NCBI GenBank assembly: GCA_015680685.1
Contig: MNCI01027262.1
Coordinates: 1,854,733 to 1,918,732 of the forward strand
Length of the DNA stretch: 64,000 bases
DNA from: Gnetum montanum
Taxonomy: Eukaryota; Streptophyta; Gnetopsida; Gnetales; Gnetaceae
Direction: 5' to 3'
The notes under the pieces were generated by a model, which saw only the letters and a list, made by a program, of their open reading frames with translations, made no database searches and was not told the DNA's origin. A program made the position numbers and the translations under genes. This document shows positions 48,351 to 60,033 of the stretch, one piece after another. Every line of letters begins with the position of its first letter. Within the stretch, counting starts at the first letter, position 1.

Positions 48351-50005
48351 TTCTAGGAGCTTAGGACAACCAATACACATGCTACCTCTCTTGATGGAGA
48401 ACCCTACTCACTATTTCGAATCTCCTCCTTCCAACTTAGTCATGGGGGAGATGGCCACCTATACTAATCGTTCTAGGCCCTCAGTCCTTTTTGAATTTTT
48501 CTTTTACACATTTTTTATTTTACACATTCTTTCAACTTTTCTTATTTTTTTACACCATTTTTCATGTTTTTACTATTTCTTTGTTTGCTTGATTTACTTT
48601 TATTTGTCATATAAAAAGTGCTCATGATGGTGGATTGAATTATATCATATTGATTGCTAATGTTTGGTTTTTACCTTTGAATTATGATGCTGATATTAGG
48701 GTATGGTTCTTTTGGTAAAATAGGCAATGACTCCATGCCATCCACTCATTCATACAACTCTATGGTCTCCTTTGGCTTGGAACTATATGGTCCCCTTTTT
48801 CAAAGTAAACTTGTTAATGAATTGGTGGCTGGGTATTTTTCAAACCAAGAAAAGACTTAAAGGATGAAAAGGTTGTGACTTCAAGGGGATTCGATGCATT
48901 GGTGCTGGCCATTCTCTTGGCTGCTTGAATGCTTTTTCATGGGTTTTCCACCATTTTGACATTGTTCAAAAATTGGGTAGTTGAGTGAATAAAGATAATT
49001 CTTTGCATGGTGTGGTTGTCACGCAAAAAAACAAAACAAGAAAAAGAGAGAAAAAAGAGAAAAATGTGAGAATTCAAACAACACCCCTTAGAACTAATAA
49101 AGCAATATGGGCTACAAGCACTGGTTATGGAACTAGAAACACATGTTATTCATGCTTGAAGGTTCCCTCTAACTAAGGCCCTTTCTAGCTTCCTACTTCT
49201 CCATCTCGCTCTCCTTAGAATGGTGGTGACTCTTTGTGGAAGCATTCTTGTTACCTCAAGAGGATGGATTGGCCAAGTGTATTGATGTGAGGTCACTGAA
49301 TGTGATTGGTTTGAGTCTATATTTGGGATCAGTTCTACTTAGTTATCTTAACCATGAAATACACAAGGGGTTTTAGACAACATTGTTCTTGGAATTCCAT
49401 TCCATTCTCTCCTCTCCATCTTTCTTTCCATTTTCCACCTCATTTCCAATTTTATCATTAGTCCATTCTTGGTTGATGCATTATTTTTCTTTGGTGAATT
49501 CTTGTGGGTAAGTTTTTAACTTTTGCTTCCAAATGAAATTCCTAGATCCTACAAACTCTTTGGTTGGTGGGTTTTTTAGGGCATCAAATGCATAAGCCTA
49601 GTTTGGGGAGGACCCACTGGCATTCCTTTATGATGCAATTATTAAGTTCTTTTCCTTAAACATTTCCTATAATCAATTATCTCTTGTTTCATCCCTATCC
49701 ATGACATCCATTTTATTGGCATTGTTGTTGTTATTTTTTCCCATCTTTCTTGTTCCTCATATATTTCCATCTCATAGCTACCGAAGATTTGCTCTTAGTC
49801 ATGGGGGCCTTGGCAAAATTTTTTCAATTTTCTCCATTTTACTATTCGCCTAACCCATGCACCTTGGGTAGTCACCTGTGATAAATCTCCGAACTAGTTT
49901 CTGGCATAATCACAACTCAACCAATGCACTTCATATTGAGGCAAGGTATCAACTGCATTGTGGTTTATTTATCCTTTCTCATTTGTGACTGTGTTGTGTG
50001 TGTAG
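48351..50005 (+). other. Gypsy V post-pol spacer
   Basis: No gene. Conserved phrases: 'catccactcattcatacaactctatgg' style text at about 48738, 'gacttcaaggggatt' at 48878, the block TTTGGGGAGGACCCAC (49594-49623), and a polypurine-tract-like TTAGTCATGGGGG (49795-49807). Block to tract is only ~180 bases against 500-600 in gypsy I and IV, so the promoter-like part is deleted here. Confidence 0.7.
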
Positions 50006-50377
50006 ATGGCAATCATACAAACAATGGACTAGGCTTGGAGAAAGCACTCAGGATGGACCAGAACTAGAGCATTTATGAAAGGAGCAAGTCTGGTGGCATG
50101 GCTATGGATAAAGAACAAAAGGTGTAATCTTAGCATTGGCAGCAACACACTTCATTTTCTTTCTCTCTTTCTCTACAAGCTGCCAAATAAAGGCTTGGAT
50201 ATCATTTATGTACAAGTGTTCACCACAATGGTCATGAACATTAATGTTGTAATATGCTTATTGATTCGTTCACTGGGCACGTTGAGTTTGTCATCCCATT
50301 CCACTTTTAGTTGTCAATTAGTCAATAATCCTATACCTTTCCAATATTTTGTAAGGAACTCGAGGATGAGTTTTCAT
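50006..50377 (+). pseudogene. ORF X remnant in gypsy V
   Basis: After an acceptor-like GTGTGTGTAG the ATG at 50006 gives MAIIQTMD, then a stop. About 370 bases later the polypurine tract begins, where gypsy I has about 3 kb. Coiled-coil and globular parts are gone. Confidence 0.5.
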
Positions 50378-50392
50378 TCAGTCGTGGGGGTA
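50378..50392 (+). promoter_or_regulatory. Gypsy V polypurine tract
   Basis: TTCAGTCGTGGGGGTA abuts the 3' LTR (TGATGAGAG). Confidence 0.8.
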
Positions 50393-51309
50393 TGATGAGA
50401 GTGGTTACTCTAGTAGTTATTCTAATTATTAAAGTAGTTACTCTAGTGGTTTATTCTAATTATTAGAGAGGTGACTCTAGCTGTTATTTTAGTAGTTATT
50501 CTAATTATTAGAGCGGTTACTCTAATAATTAAAGTAGTTGCTCCCAAGCCTATAAATACAGTGCCCAGGCACACAATTGAAAAGAAGTCTTTTAGCTATC
50601 AAGGAGCAAAACTCTTGTAGTTTGTTTGAAAGCTAGAGTATTTTCCAAATGCCCACAGAAGGAGGTCTAAGTGTGGATGGATCTTTATTTGAGCATTGTG
50701 TACCTAAGCACACCTTGTGTATGGAAATAAAGACGAGCTCTTCGATTCATCCTTGTAGCACTTGAGATTTATTTTCTTATGCATTTCTTTTATTTTATTT
50801 TCCTATGCATTTATTTTATTTTATGCACTTTACATTTCTGTTATTAGCACAACAATTCATTTTGATCAATTAAGAAAATCGTTAAATTACATAAGCACAA
50901 CCACTTCGAGCATGCATGTAATGCTTGGTAACCCAGTAACGATTAGAGTTTGGTAATCCCAGTAGTGTTGCACTGGTTCAGGATGTGTACGACAAGTGGG
51001 AACAGATGCTAGTGTTAGGATTAGTTAGAACTTAGTTAATGAGTAGTTAAGTTAAATTAGTCACTTAGTTACCTCTCTCCTTTCCTACTAGCGCAAGACA
51101 TAATTACATAAAAGCTATAAAAATCATATGCCTCAAGGTTACTTAACCATACAATTGTGACATACAGTAAGCTTGGGAAGACAACAATCAACCAACCCGT
51201 CCTTATTCCAAAAGGGCGCATAAACACTTAGTCCTTGGAATTTGACCAAATCATCTATGAAACACTTGTATTCATATGGTTGAGCGTAGGGGTATCTCGC
51301 AGCTCATCA
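50393..51309 (+). repeat. Gypsy V 3' LTR
   Basis: 917 bp, TGATGAGAGTGG to CAGCTCATCA, pairing with 41014-42088 and carrying fewer U3 repeats. A TATA box occurs at about 50551 (CCTATAAATACAG). Confidence 0.92.
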
Positions 51310-51314
51310 CGCGT

Positions 51315-52288
51315 CATAAGCTATATACTCTAACTAATTGACTAAGGCCTCAATAATTAATTTGAAGTTTCCAAATTAAGAATCTTATCACTAGGCTAAT
51401 ATCTCATGGTTATTCTAGATGTTGTTTGATATTATTTGAAGTATTTATAAGATGAAATTATGTACTATTAAGTTATTGATAAGAAAGGCTTAGTTGACAT
51501 TTTTTCATTTTTTTAGACTTATGCATTTATCTTATTTGATTTACCTACATACATAAATTCTTATCTAAATCAATACAGGGTTGTTTATAGGAACTTGCTA
51601 AGTGTATTCTTTTCAATGCCAAATTTTGTTAATGAGGTTTTATATGTTTATATATTAATCTTGAAGAGATTAAACTTTGAAGTAATGGTAAGGTGCTTAT
51701 TTCTTGAGTTGGTAGATGTGGGTGTATACTTAGGCATATCAACTTGAAGAGTTTAATCTTTTGTTCATTGGCCAACCTTCTTGTTAGGCTTTGGTTCATC
51801 CACCGACCCTCCTAATACCTACATTGAGCCTAATACTTATATTAAAGCTTTAAGGGATAATCCATTTTAATATATTAACCTTGAACATTAAAAAACATTT
51901 TTTTAGAAAAAGTAAAAAATTAATTTATTTAACGGACGGATTAAATTATTGCAACGTACATCCTCCGAGTCCCAAAGAGAGAGTCCATGGCCGTACGCGA
52001 TTACATTGAGAGGATGAAAGTGAACAAGGGACACAAGATGGACAGTCGAGACAACACTAGTATTCGTGGGTGATCAACTCGAAATATAGTAAACCACACG
52101 GCAGAGGATTTAAAGAAATCCTAATGCCACTTCTTTCATTCAATTATTATTCATAAGATGAGTAGAAACTTTGAACTTCTTATCGAGAGAGGTATGAATT
52201 AGAAAGCCCCGTATGTATTATTCAGAGAGGGCAATACTAACAGCCACAATCACTATTTTATGATACGGAGAATGAGAGCACCCTCTGA
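51315..52288. other. Flank of gypsy V and 3' flank of RIP copy 2, no gene
   Basis: 51315-51900 is AT-rich with no coding signal and continues the flanking repeat of 40471-41008. From about 51930 the sequence becomes GC- and CpG-richer and is probably the 3' untranslated/downstream region of RIP copy 2 (minus strand). Minus-strand AATAAT lies about 145 bases after its stop codon. Confidence 0.45.
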
Positions 52289-52625
52289 TCAGAAAGCAGC
52301 CAGCCACTGCTGGTTAGGATTGCCAGTGGGTTTATCTAGAACGATCTGGTGAAGGGACACATCACTTGCTTTTACATCCATGGCCAGACCGGAGCCGGGA
52401 TTGAGAAGGGAACCGTCGTTGTTGAAGAAGCAGCGTTGGTTCGCCTCACCTTGGCAAGCACGGATGACGATGAGAGACCCACAAGTGCTACCGTCGAAGG
52501 TGAGGCACAGTCCACAGTCTCCATTGACGCGGATGGTGCCGTCGTTGTAGATTGTTCACTGCTGCTTCTCGTGGTTGCCAAGAACACATTCCTGCAGCCA
52601 CATGCTGCTGTTATTTTGGTTGGCC
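52289..52625 (-). pseudogene. RIP lectin copy 2, C-terminal part of B chain
   Basis: The minus-strand translation gives SSMWLQECVLGNHEKQQ, a stop (52556-52558) where copy 1 has Trp, then TIYNDGTIRVNGDCGLCLTFDG. This is followed by the last QxW repeats, ending NPNQQWLAAF and a stop at 52289-52291. It supplies the second lectin domain and natural C-terminus that copy 1 lacks. The gene is cut at the copia target duplication TGGCC and resumes at 58494. The in-frame stop shows this copy is also non-functional. Confidence 0.88.
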
Positions 52626-53053
52626 TGTAACATGCATTTACGCATTGAAGTGGCTTCCAGTAACATGCATTTACGCATTGAAGTGGCTTCCATATCTATT
52701 GACATGTTGGCATAATGCATTAACGCATTAGCGTTGGGGTTTTGGGTCTCATAATAATGGATTTTGTGGCTTATAAATTCATTCTTGATAGGACAACAAA
52801 AAACCACGAATCACAGTAGGATTGCACTTCTAGTACTTTTCACATATGCTTAAAGGTTGCATACATCATGAGCCAATGTGAAAGAAAAATTTGAAATGCC
52901 AAATTTAATCTAAGGCATCAATGGCTGGAGTTCAATTCCATTTGCTCAAGGTTTGTGTATTTTCGATTATTTATGCACGTGAATTTCTTGGGCCACTTGC
53001 TTTCACATTTTGTACTTTAAGTAATCTAATTTCTACACAATTATTTTCTTACA
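52626..53053 (+). repeat. Copia 5' LTR
   Basis: 428 bp, TGTAACATGC to TTTTCTTACA. It contains a 33-bp tandem duplication at its start (52628-52660, 52661-52693) not present in the 3' LTR. Confidence 0.9.
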
Positions 53054-53054
53054 T

Positions 53055-53068
53055 TTGGTATCGAAGTG
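53055..53068 (+). promoter_or_regulatory. Copia primer-binding site
   Basis: TTGGTATCGAAGTG follows the LTR. It resembles the initiator-Met tRNA primer site TGGTATCAGAGC with small changes. Confidence 0.7.
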
Positions 53069-53692
53069 TTAAATCTTTATCTTGATGCGGTTTTTGACAA
53101 TGGTGACAATGGTGCTCTTTATCTTGATGCAGTTTTTGACAATGGTGCAATCTAGAGACAGCATTATTTTGTGAGGGTTCCTTCTTTTACAAGGCATCAC
53201 TGGTAACCGTTTAGGTGATTTTTGGGATTTTGAAGTATGCATAAACTTGCTTTATTTAAAGAATATTAAAAATTTTGTAATGCATAGTTTTTTCTACATA
53301 ACATTGTAACTTGTGATCTTTTTTTTTTTACGTATGATTAGAGAGCATGCACAACATCTTTCATTGTGCAAAATTGTTAAAAGTTTTGGATCACATATGG
53401 AAAATTAAGTTGTGATTAATCATATGTAATCTAATAAACTTTATTCCACAGGAATTTTTATTGTATTTAATATGATTAATTAGGATGATATGTTAAATTA
53501 TTTTTCTTAATTTGCCCACAGGAATTAAGAAAATGAATATAATTTAATAGTTTCATCGTAAAGATATATGAATCTATTTGAATTAAAATTTAGCCCATAG
53601 GAAATTTTATGTCATTTGATTTATATTTTTACATTATTTACATTGTTAAACATGTTTTCTGGTATTTTAACCTCAAATTTGATGATATAAAC

Positions 53693-54585
53693 ATGTTTGA
53701 TTATGCAGTTGTACAACCTATAAGCTACTCTGGTTTTAAATGTGACATTCCTAAATTAAAGGGTGATGATTATAAGGTGTGGAAGGAGAGAATTCTTTTT
53801 CATTTAAGCTAGATGGACATTGATTATGCTATCTATAAGGATAAACCACCTTCCATTATAACAACTAGCCATCTAGATGATATTGGTAATTATGAAAAAT
53901 GGGAGTGATCTAATCGTCTCTGTGTTATGTATATAAAAACCAAGATCTTGGCTGGTATGCATGGTTCACTGGAACAATATGATAATGTGCACGTTTTGTT
54001 AAAGGCAATTGATGAACAATTTGAGTCATCAGACAAAGCATTGGCTAGCATCTTAATAATGAAGTTCTTATCCATGGAGTTCACCGAAATTCATGGAGTG
54101 TGTGAGCACATCATGCAAATGAGGGATATAGTGGCTCAATTGAGATGTTGAAATATTTCCTTGTGCACTACATCTTAAACACGCTTCTACTGCAGTTTGG
54201 ACCCTTTAAGATTTCTTATAACACACATAGGGACAAACAATCAATCAATGAACTAATGATCATGTGAGTGCAAGAAGAGGGTAGACTTACAATGGAAGCA
54301 AAAGAGAGTGTGCATCTTGTCACACAAGAAAAGAATAAAGAACAAGCCAAAGGCAAGTGGAAGGACAAATTATCAGCACAAGCTAATATTAAGAAGAAAT
54401 CCAGATGCTTTTTCTCCAAAAAGGAAGGGCAAATAAAGAAGGATTATCCTAAATATCAAAAATGGCTTGAAAAGAAAGGTACTCAACTCTCACTTGTTTA
54501 TTTTGAATCTAATATGGTTGATGTTGGTCATGACACATGGTGGATTGATTTTGGTTCTACAATCCATGTTACCAATTCCATGTAG
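53693..54585 (+). pseudogene. Copia gag and protease
   Basis: From MFDYAVVQPISYSGFKCD (53693) the frame shows the gag pattern: KLKGDDYKVWKERILFHL, YEKWExSNRLCVMYIKTKI and LLKAIDEQFESSDKALASILI. A basic stretch follows, then a decayed zinc knuckle (CFFSKKEGQIKKDYPKY, lacking the later Cys/His). Protease follows with WWIDFGSTIHVTNSM near 54540, where the active D-S-G is DFG. Stops at about 53810, 53906 and 54148 interrupt it. Confidence 0.85.
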
Positions 54586-55900
54586 GAGGTGAAAAACCTA
54601 AGGAAGCTAGTAGGAAGTGAGTCATGCATCTATTCAGGAAATAAGATGCACTCACATGTAGCGGCAATTAGAACATGCAAATTAATTTTAAGTAGTGGTT
54701 TTATTTTAGAGTTGGAAAAGACATTTTATATTCCTATTTTTTTAAGGAATTTAATTTCTATTTTAAGGCTTGTATCATTGGGATTTTTCTTTAATTTTTT
54801 AGAGACTATATTCATTCTATGTTATAGAACTGAACTTATTGGAATTGGTACATTGATAGATGGTCTTTTCAACATTAATTTACAAAAGAAAACTTCTTAT
54901 ACTTCTATACATGTTCATGCTAGCGTTAAGAGATGTATTATGAATGAAGAATCCTCTACATTGTGGCAATGTAGATTAGGAGATATCTCTATTGAAAGAA
55001 TTAAGAGTAGTAAATGATGGAGTACTAATACTCTAGATTTTTCTAACCTTGACACTTGTGTGGACTGCATAAAGGAAAGTAAACCAATATGTTAAAGAAA
55101 GATGCTAAGAGAAGTTCACACATATTAGAGATCATACATACTGATATTTGTAGTCCAGATATGTATGCGTATGGTCAACAATATTTCATTACCTTTATTG
55201 ATGATTACTCACGATATATGTATCTCTACTTGCTTCATAACAAGAGCATAGCTTTAGATGCCTTTAAGGTATTTAAGGCTGAAGTAGAAAAACAATGCAG
55301 TAAACAAATAAAGTTAGTGAGATTTGATAGATGTGGTGAATACTATGGTAGATATACTGATGATGGACAAGCACCTGGTCCATTTGTTAAGTTTCTTCAA
55401 GAGCGTGGATTTGTTGCCCAGTATACTGTGCCTAGTTCTCTAGAGCAAAATGGTGTGACAAAAAGAAGAAATAGAACATTATTGAACATGGTGCAAAGTA
55501 TGCTTAGCAGCTCCAAGCTTCCTAAGTCCTTGTGGACTAAATCTTTCAAGATAGCGGTGAATATATTAAATCGAGTACCAACCAAGGCTATCTTGAAGAC
55601 ATCAATTGAATTATGGAAAGGTTGGAAACCAAGTTTGTGACATATACACATTTGGGGATGCCTATCTAAAGTAAAAGTCTATAATCCACAAGAAAAGAAG
55701 CCAAACCCAATGACCATAAGTGGGTATTTTTTTGGATATGCTAAATGGTCTAAGGGATATAGATTTTATTGCCCATCACATACTACTAGGTTTGTGGAAT
55801 CAAGGAATGCTAAATTTCTTGAGAATGAATTGATTATTGGGAGTAGTAGATCTTGGAACATTGTTCCTGAGATAGATCGTATAGATGCTTAACCCACTAT
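54586..55900 (+). pseudogene. Copia integrase region
   Basis: It begins with a GAG-pre-integrase region (NLISILRLVSLGF, LWQCRLGDISIERI). Then comes a 183-codon open stretch (55089-55640) with IHTDICSPDMYAYGQQYFITFIDDYSRY (integrase Asp), FKAEVEKQCSKQIKLVRFDRCGEY (second Asp) and SSLEQNGVTKRRNRTLLNMVQSML. The C-terminal part (55640-55900) has WGCLSKVKVYNPQ, ISGYFFGYAKWSKGYRFYCPSH and SRNAKFLEN. Confidence 0.88.
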
Positions 55901-57760
55901 TTCAAATGATAAAGTGATTATTGTGCACAATACGCCTAGAGCACAAATGTGTAATGAACAACAACTAGTCATTAAAGTTCCACAAACTGCTGATCAAGAA
56001 GTAGTAGATCTAGCTAAACAAAAGATACTAGAACTTGTTGAACAACCTATTGAACATCATTATCCTCAAGAGAATGATGAACCAGTATTAAGAAGATCTA
56101 CTAGAATAAGGCAATCAGTGATTCCTAGTGATTATATGGTGTATCTATAGGAGTCTGACTACAACATAGGAGCCGAAGATGATCCCAAAACATTTGCACA
56201 AGTCATGGGTTTTAAAGACTCTAACTTGTGGTATGATGCCATGAAAGACAAGATGAACTCTATGTCATCTAATGGAGTCTAAGATCTTGTCAAGTTCTCT
56301 GATGGTGTAAAAGCCATTGGATGCAAATGGGTCTTCAAGACAAAGAAAGACTCATTAGACAACATTGAAAGATATAAGGCTAGACTTGTCACTAAAGAGT
56401 TCACTCAAAAAGAGGGAACAAATTACAAAAAGACCTTTTCTCCTATATCTAAGGACTCCCTTCATGTTATCGTGGCATTAGTTTCCCATTTTTTTCTTGA
56501 ATTACATTAAATGGATGTGAAAATAACATTCCTCAATGGTGATCTTGAGGAAAAGGTTTATATGAAACAACCTAAAGGATTTTCCTCTAGTGATGGTGAG
56601 CAATTAGTATGCAAACTCAAGAAATCCATATATGGATTGAAATAGGCCTCCCCTTAATGGTACTTAAAATTCCATGATATCATCACTTTATTTGGTTTTG
56701 AAGAAAACATCATGGATCAATGTGTATACTAGAAGGTCAGTGGGAGAAAATTTTGCTTCCTTGTTCTATATGTGGATGATATCCTTCTTGCAACCAATAA
56801 TAGTGGATTTTTATATGAAGTGAAAAATTTTCTCTCTAAGAATTTCGACATGAAGGATCTAGGTAAGGCATCTTATGTCATTGGCATTCAGATCCATAGG
56901 GATAGATCTAGATGTATCTTGGGACTATCGTACAAAACCTATATCAATAAATTTTTAGAGAGGTTTCAGATGAAAAATTGTTCACCAAGTATAACACCCA
57001 TTGTAAAGGGTAATAGGTTTAATTTGAACTAGTGTCCTAGGAATGATTTAGAGACGAGTCAAATGAGCAACATTCCATATGCTTTAGCCATTGGAAGCCT
57101 TATGTATGCTCGAGTCTACACAAGACCTGTCATTGCATTTGTTGTGGGAATGTTGGGAAAATATCAGAGTAATCCAGGTATTGATCATTAGAGGGCTACA
57201 AAGAAAGTGATGATGTACCTTCAAGGTACAAAAGATTACATGCTTATGTATAAACAAACTGACTCCTTGGAGGTGACTGGCTACTTCAATTCAAACTTTG
57301 TTGGCTATGTTGATTCACAAAAATAAACATCTAGTTATGTTTTTATGCTAGCTGGAGGAGCTATATCCTGGAGAAGTGGAAAGCAAACTTTGGTTGTTAC
57401 TTCTATCATGGAGGCAGAGTTCATTTCTTATTTTGAGGTTACTTCACATGGTGTATGGTTAAAGAGTTTCATATCAAGGCTTAGAATTGTGGATTCTATA
57501 TCTAAGTCATTAAGAATGTTTTGTGACAATTCAACTACTGTCTTTATGGATAAGAATAATAAGAGTGGTAGTCGAAGTAAACAAATTGACATAAAGTACT
57601 TAGCCATAAGGAAATGCATCAAGGAAAACAAAGTGGTCATTGTGCATATAAGCACTAAATTAATGATAGCTGATCCTTTGACAAAAGGAATGCCACCAAA
57701 GTCATTTAAGGATCATGTAGTTCATATGGGACTTGGTAATTTGTTGCACGTATAATTTTA
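55901..57760 (+). pseudogene. Copia reverse transcriptase and RNase H
   Basis: RT: LRRSTRIRQSVIPSDY, IGCKWVFKTKKDS, RYKARLVTKEFTQKEG, KITFLNGDLEEKVYMKQPKGF and the active site LYVDDILLATNN (YVDD at 56769-56780). Next come DLGKASYVIGIQIHRDRS and MKNCSPSITPIVKG. RNase H: FVGYVDSQ, ISWRSGKQTLVVTSIMEAEF, FCDNSTTVFMDKNN, KQIDIKYLAIRK and ISTKLMIADPLTKGMP. Stop codons fall between these blocks. The YVDD motif is intact. Confidence 0.9.
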
Positions 57761-58028
57761 TAGTCTTAATGAAACTCTTATTCAGTTATGGTATTTTCTC
57801 ATATGGTTTGCACATACAGTTATTAAAGAAAATACACATGGTAGGGCCTAGAATGAATGTTGGGTTTATTCATAAAGTTAAGTTACCATATAGGGAATCA
57901 AGTTTTGAGAGATAATACATTGTAATATATGGAAAATAATACTTACATTGAGGGGAACTATCACCATGATTCATGCATTTATTTATTGAAATCTAGATTT
58001 GATTAAATATGGAGACCAAGTGAGAGAT

Positions 58029-58488
58029 TGTAACACGTATTTACGCATTGAACTAGCCTCCATATCTACTGATGTGTATATGCGTTGGCATAACACGTTT
58101 ACACATTGGCATTGAGGTGGCGTCCACATCAGATGGGGTTTTAGGTCTCTTATTTTTCAAATTTTTCTCATGGTAACCAATTCCGTGGACTATAAATTCA
58201 TTCTTGATGAGAGAACAAAGAGACCATGAATCATAGTAGGATTTTAGTTTTGATACCTTTCATACATGCTTAAAGGTTGCATACACCATTGTTGTGGAGT
58301 GTCAGTGTGAAAGAAGAATCTGAACACCAAATTTAATTTAAGGCATCAATGGTTGGAAGTTAGTTCCATTTGCTCAAGCATTGTGCATTTTTGGTTATTT
58401 ATGCATGTTAATTTCTTTGCCATTTGCTTCCACATTCTGTACTTTGATTACTTGTGCAATCTAATTTCTACACAATTATTTTCTTACA
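58029..58488 (+). repeat. Copia 3' LTR
   Basis: 460 bp, TGTAACACGT to TTTTCTTACA, followed by TGGCC. It aligns with 52626-53053. Confidence 0.9.
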
Positions 58489-58493
58489 TGGCC

Positions 58494-58800
58494 TACATGC
58501 ATAGATCCTTGAATCCTAAAATGAACATCACTGCTGACTCTACATCTATCCCCACTCTCCAACATTGGTCGACGGTCTAGTTGTTCTTCTGTAAAGTCAC
58601 AGCGGTGCCACTCTGGCCTTCACTAACAATGAGGATGAGCCTTGAAAGATTGCGCATCATGGTGCTATTGGTGGATAATTTCCAGATAGTGAAATCCTCC
58701 AGGAAAAAGATTTCACAGTGGTGGATCACGACCTCGCTTCCGGGACGGTCATTGTACTATGCATCAAAAGAATCCAATTCGTGGAAGCAAGGATTCGTGA
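58494..58800 (-). pseudogene. RIP lectin copy 2, upstream part of B chain
   Basis: The minus-strand frame reads MFILGFKDLCM then, going upstream, TVDQCW, a stop where copy 1 has Tyr, SGTAVTLQKNN and TIWKLSTNSTMMRNL. Homology to the copy 1 B chain is clear up to about 58690. Weaker but collinear homology extends to about 58800. No A chain, intron or promoter is found upstream before gypsy IV starts at 59152, so this copy is 5'-truncated as well as split by copia. Confidence 0.8.
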
Positions 58801-59146
58801 TTCTTAATGTGTTTGGATACATGTGCCTCAAGAAAAAGTGGCGACGGGTTCATAGCTGGGATGTCATAGAGAAAATTTAAATATATTACTTTTTTAAAAA
58901 AAATTAAATCTCATATACCATAAAAAGAAAACATTGTAGAATATAGAACAAGTACAATGTAAATCCAAAATATTGTTAATGCTTAAAAATTGCACAAAAG
59001 ATTGCAATATCACCATTAAACTAAAGTAAGAAAATTGCAAAGGTATAAAGGGCATCGAATCCATTTCATTACTCAAGAGCCATAATCTGGCCAAAAATAT
59101 AATTTTTGCAACAACCATAATGAAAACAATAAAATGAAACCCTTTT
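58801..59146. other. Spacer between RIP copy 2 and gypsy IV, no gene
   Basis: 58801-58880 may be diverged lectin sequence. The rest is AT-rich without recognisable features. GTTAC at 59147-59151 is the likely target duplication of gypsy IV; its partner lies beyond the window. Confidence 0.5.
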
Positions 59147-59151
59147 GTTAC

Positions 59152-60031
59152 TGATGAGTGGCGAGGTACCCCTACACTCAACCATACGAAACGAGCATTG
59201 CACGCGCGATCCGGTCGAACTCCGCAGATGGACTAGTTGTGGCATCTAGATAGTTAGCCTTAGGTCACAGTTCGCTGTCTTTCCATCTAGTCTAGTTTTG
59301 CATATGTCACGTATGGTTTAGTCTAGATGAGATGTATGATGTGTCCTAATTCTACGCTACTCCTGATGGCAGTGGAAAATAATATTAACTAATCTAGGTA
59401 TGCCATTGGGATTACCAAGCGTAGACCTCAAATACGCCATTGGGTTACCAAGCGTAGATCCCCCTAGCTACACCACTAGGCTACCAAGTAGTCACACTTA
59501 AATGCTTGTAATCAAGTCATGCTCGTTCTGCTTCTAGGAGTTTAAGGGTGAGAAACTACTTACGATGAGTAACTGATTCCTTAACTAGCCGTACACACCC
59601 GTAGATGCTTGTAGTTAAGTCGTACTCACACCGTGCTATGAAAGCAATAAATAACAAATAAATAAACTAAGTGAATGCTGCAATGATGAAGTAATCTCAA
59701 TCTTTATTTCCGGTCATGTGCGTGTCCAAGTACGACACACTTGAATAAAGACACCGTACAATTACATTCACCACACTACGGGCAGACACGGGAAAAATTC
59801 TAACTCTGAAGGGATCAAACTGCCAGAGCATCACTACTCTAAAACTGGGATCCCTAAACAAGGGAGAGCCACCTATTATTTATAGATATGGCAACGGACT
59901 GTGATATCACGTACGCAATATCGTAGGGAAGGATGCGATATTGCGTACGCGATATCGCGGGGGAAGAGATATCGCGTCGACAGCGATATCGCGTACGCGA
60001 TATCGCAGACAACGCAAACCGTGTCTCATCA
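59152..60031 (-). repeat. Gypsy IV 3' LTR
   Basis: 880 bp, plus-strand start TGATGAGTGGCGAGG, end TCTCATCA. R/U5 matches the gypsy III LTRs closely. The U3 at 59901-60006 is packed with GATATC palindromes, and the TATA box TATAAATA is at 59884-59877 (minus). AATAAAG signals are near 59700-59750 on the minus strand. Confidence 0.9.
59901..60006 (-). repeat. U3 palindrome array (GCGATATCGC/GTACGC units)
   Basis: At least five imperfect copies of GCGATATCGC, alternating with GTACGC-type linkers, lie just upstream of the LTR TATA box. The innermost (59983-60006) is a perfect 24-bp palindrome: GCGATATCGC, GTAC, GCGATATCGC. Confidence 0.9.
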
Positions 60032-60033
60032 TA

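Larger units (their letters stand above)
41014..51309 (+). mobile_element. Gypsy V: Athila/Tat-like element with most of ORF X deleted
   Basis: 10.3 kb, flanked by CACGT (41009-41013) and CGCGT (51310-51314), a target duplication with one transition. 5' LTR 41014-42088, primer site, gag 42225-44740, pol 44750-48350, spacer with conserved blocks, a short ORF X remnant, polypurine tract, 3' LTR 50393-51309. It is the best template in the window for comparing the other gypsy copies, though its frames also contain stops. Confidence 0.9.
52626..58488 (+). mobile_element. Ty1/copia element inserted in RIP copy 2
   Basis: The 5.86-kb element is flanked by TGGCC (52621-52625, 58489-58493). LTRs start TGTAAC and end TTACA. 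An initiator-Met-type primer site follows the 5' LTR, and a purine tract (accaagtgagaga) precedes the 3' LTR. The order gag, protease, integrase, RT, RNase H is that of copia. Stops and frameshifts throughout. The LTRs differ strongly (roughly a fifth of positions by eye, with indels), so the insertion is old. Confidence 0.93.

Noticed and set aside
52349..52630. 93-codon plus-strand open frame
   Set aside because: It is the antisense shadow of the RIP copy 2 lectin sequence, which is supported by homology on the minus strand.
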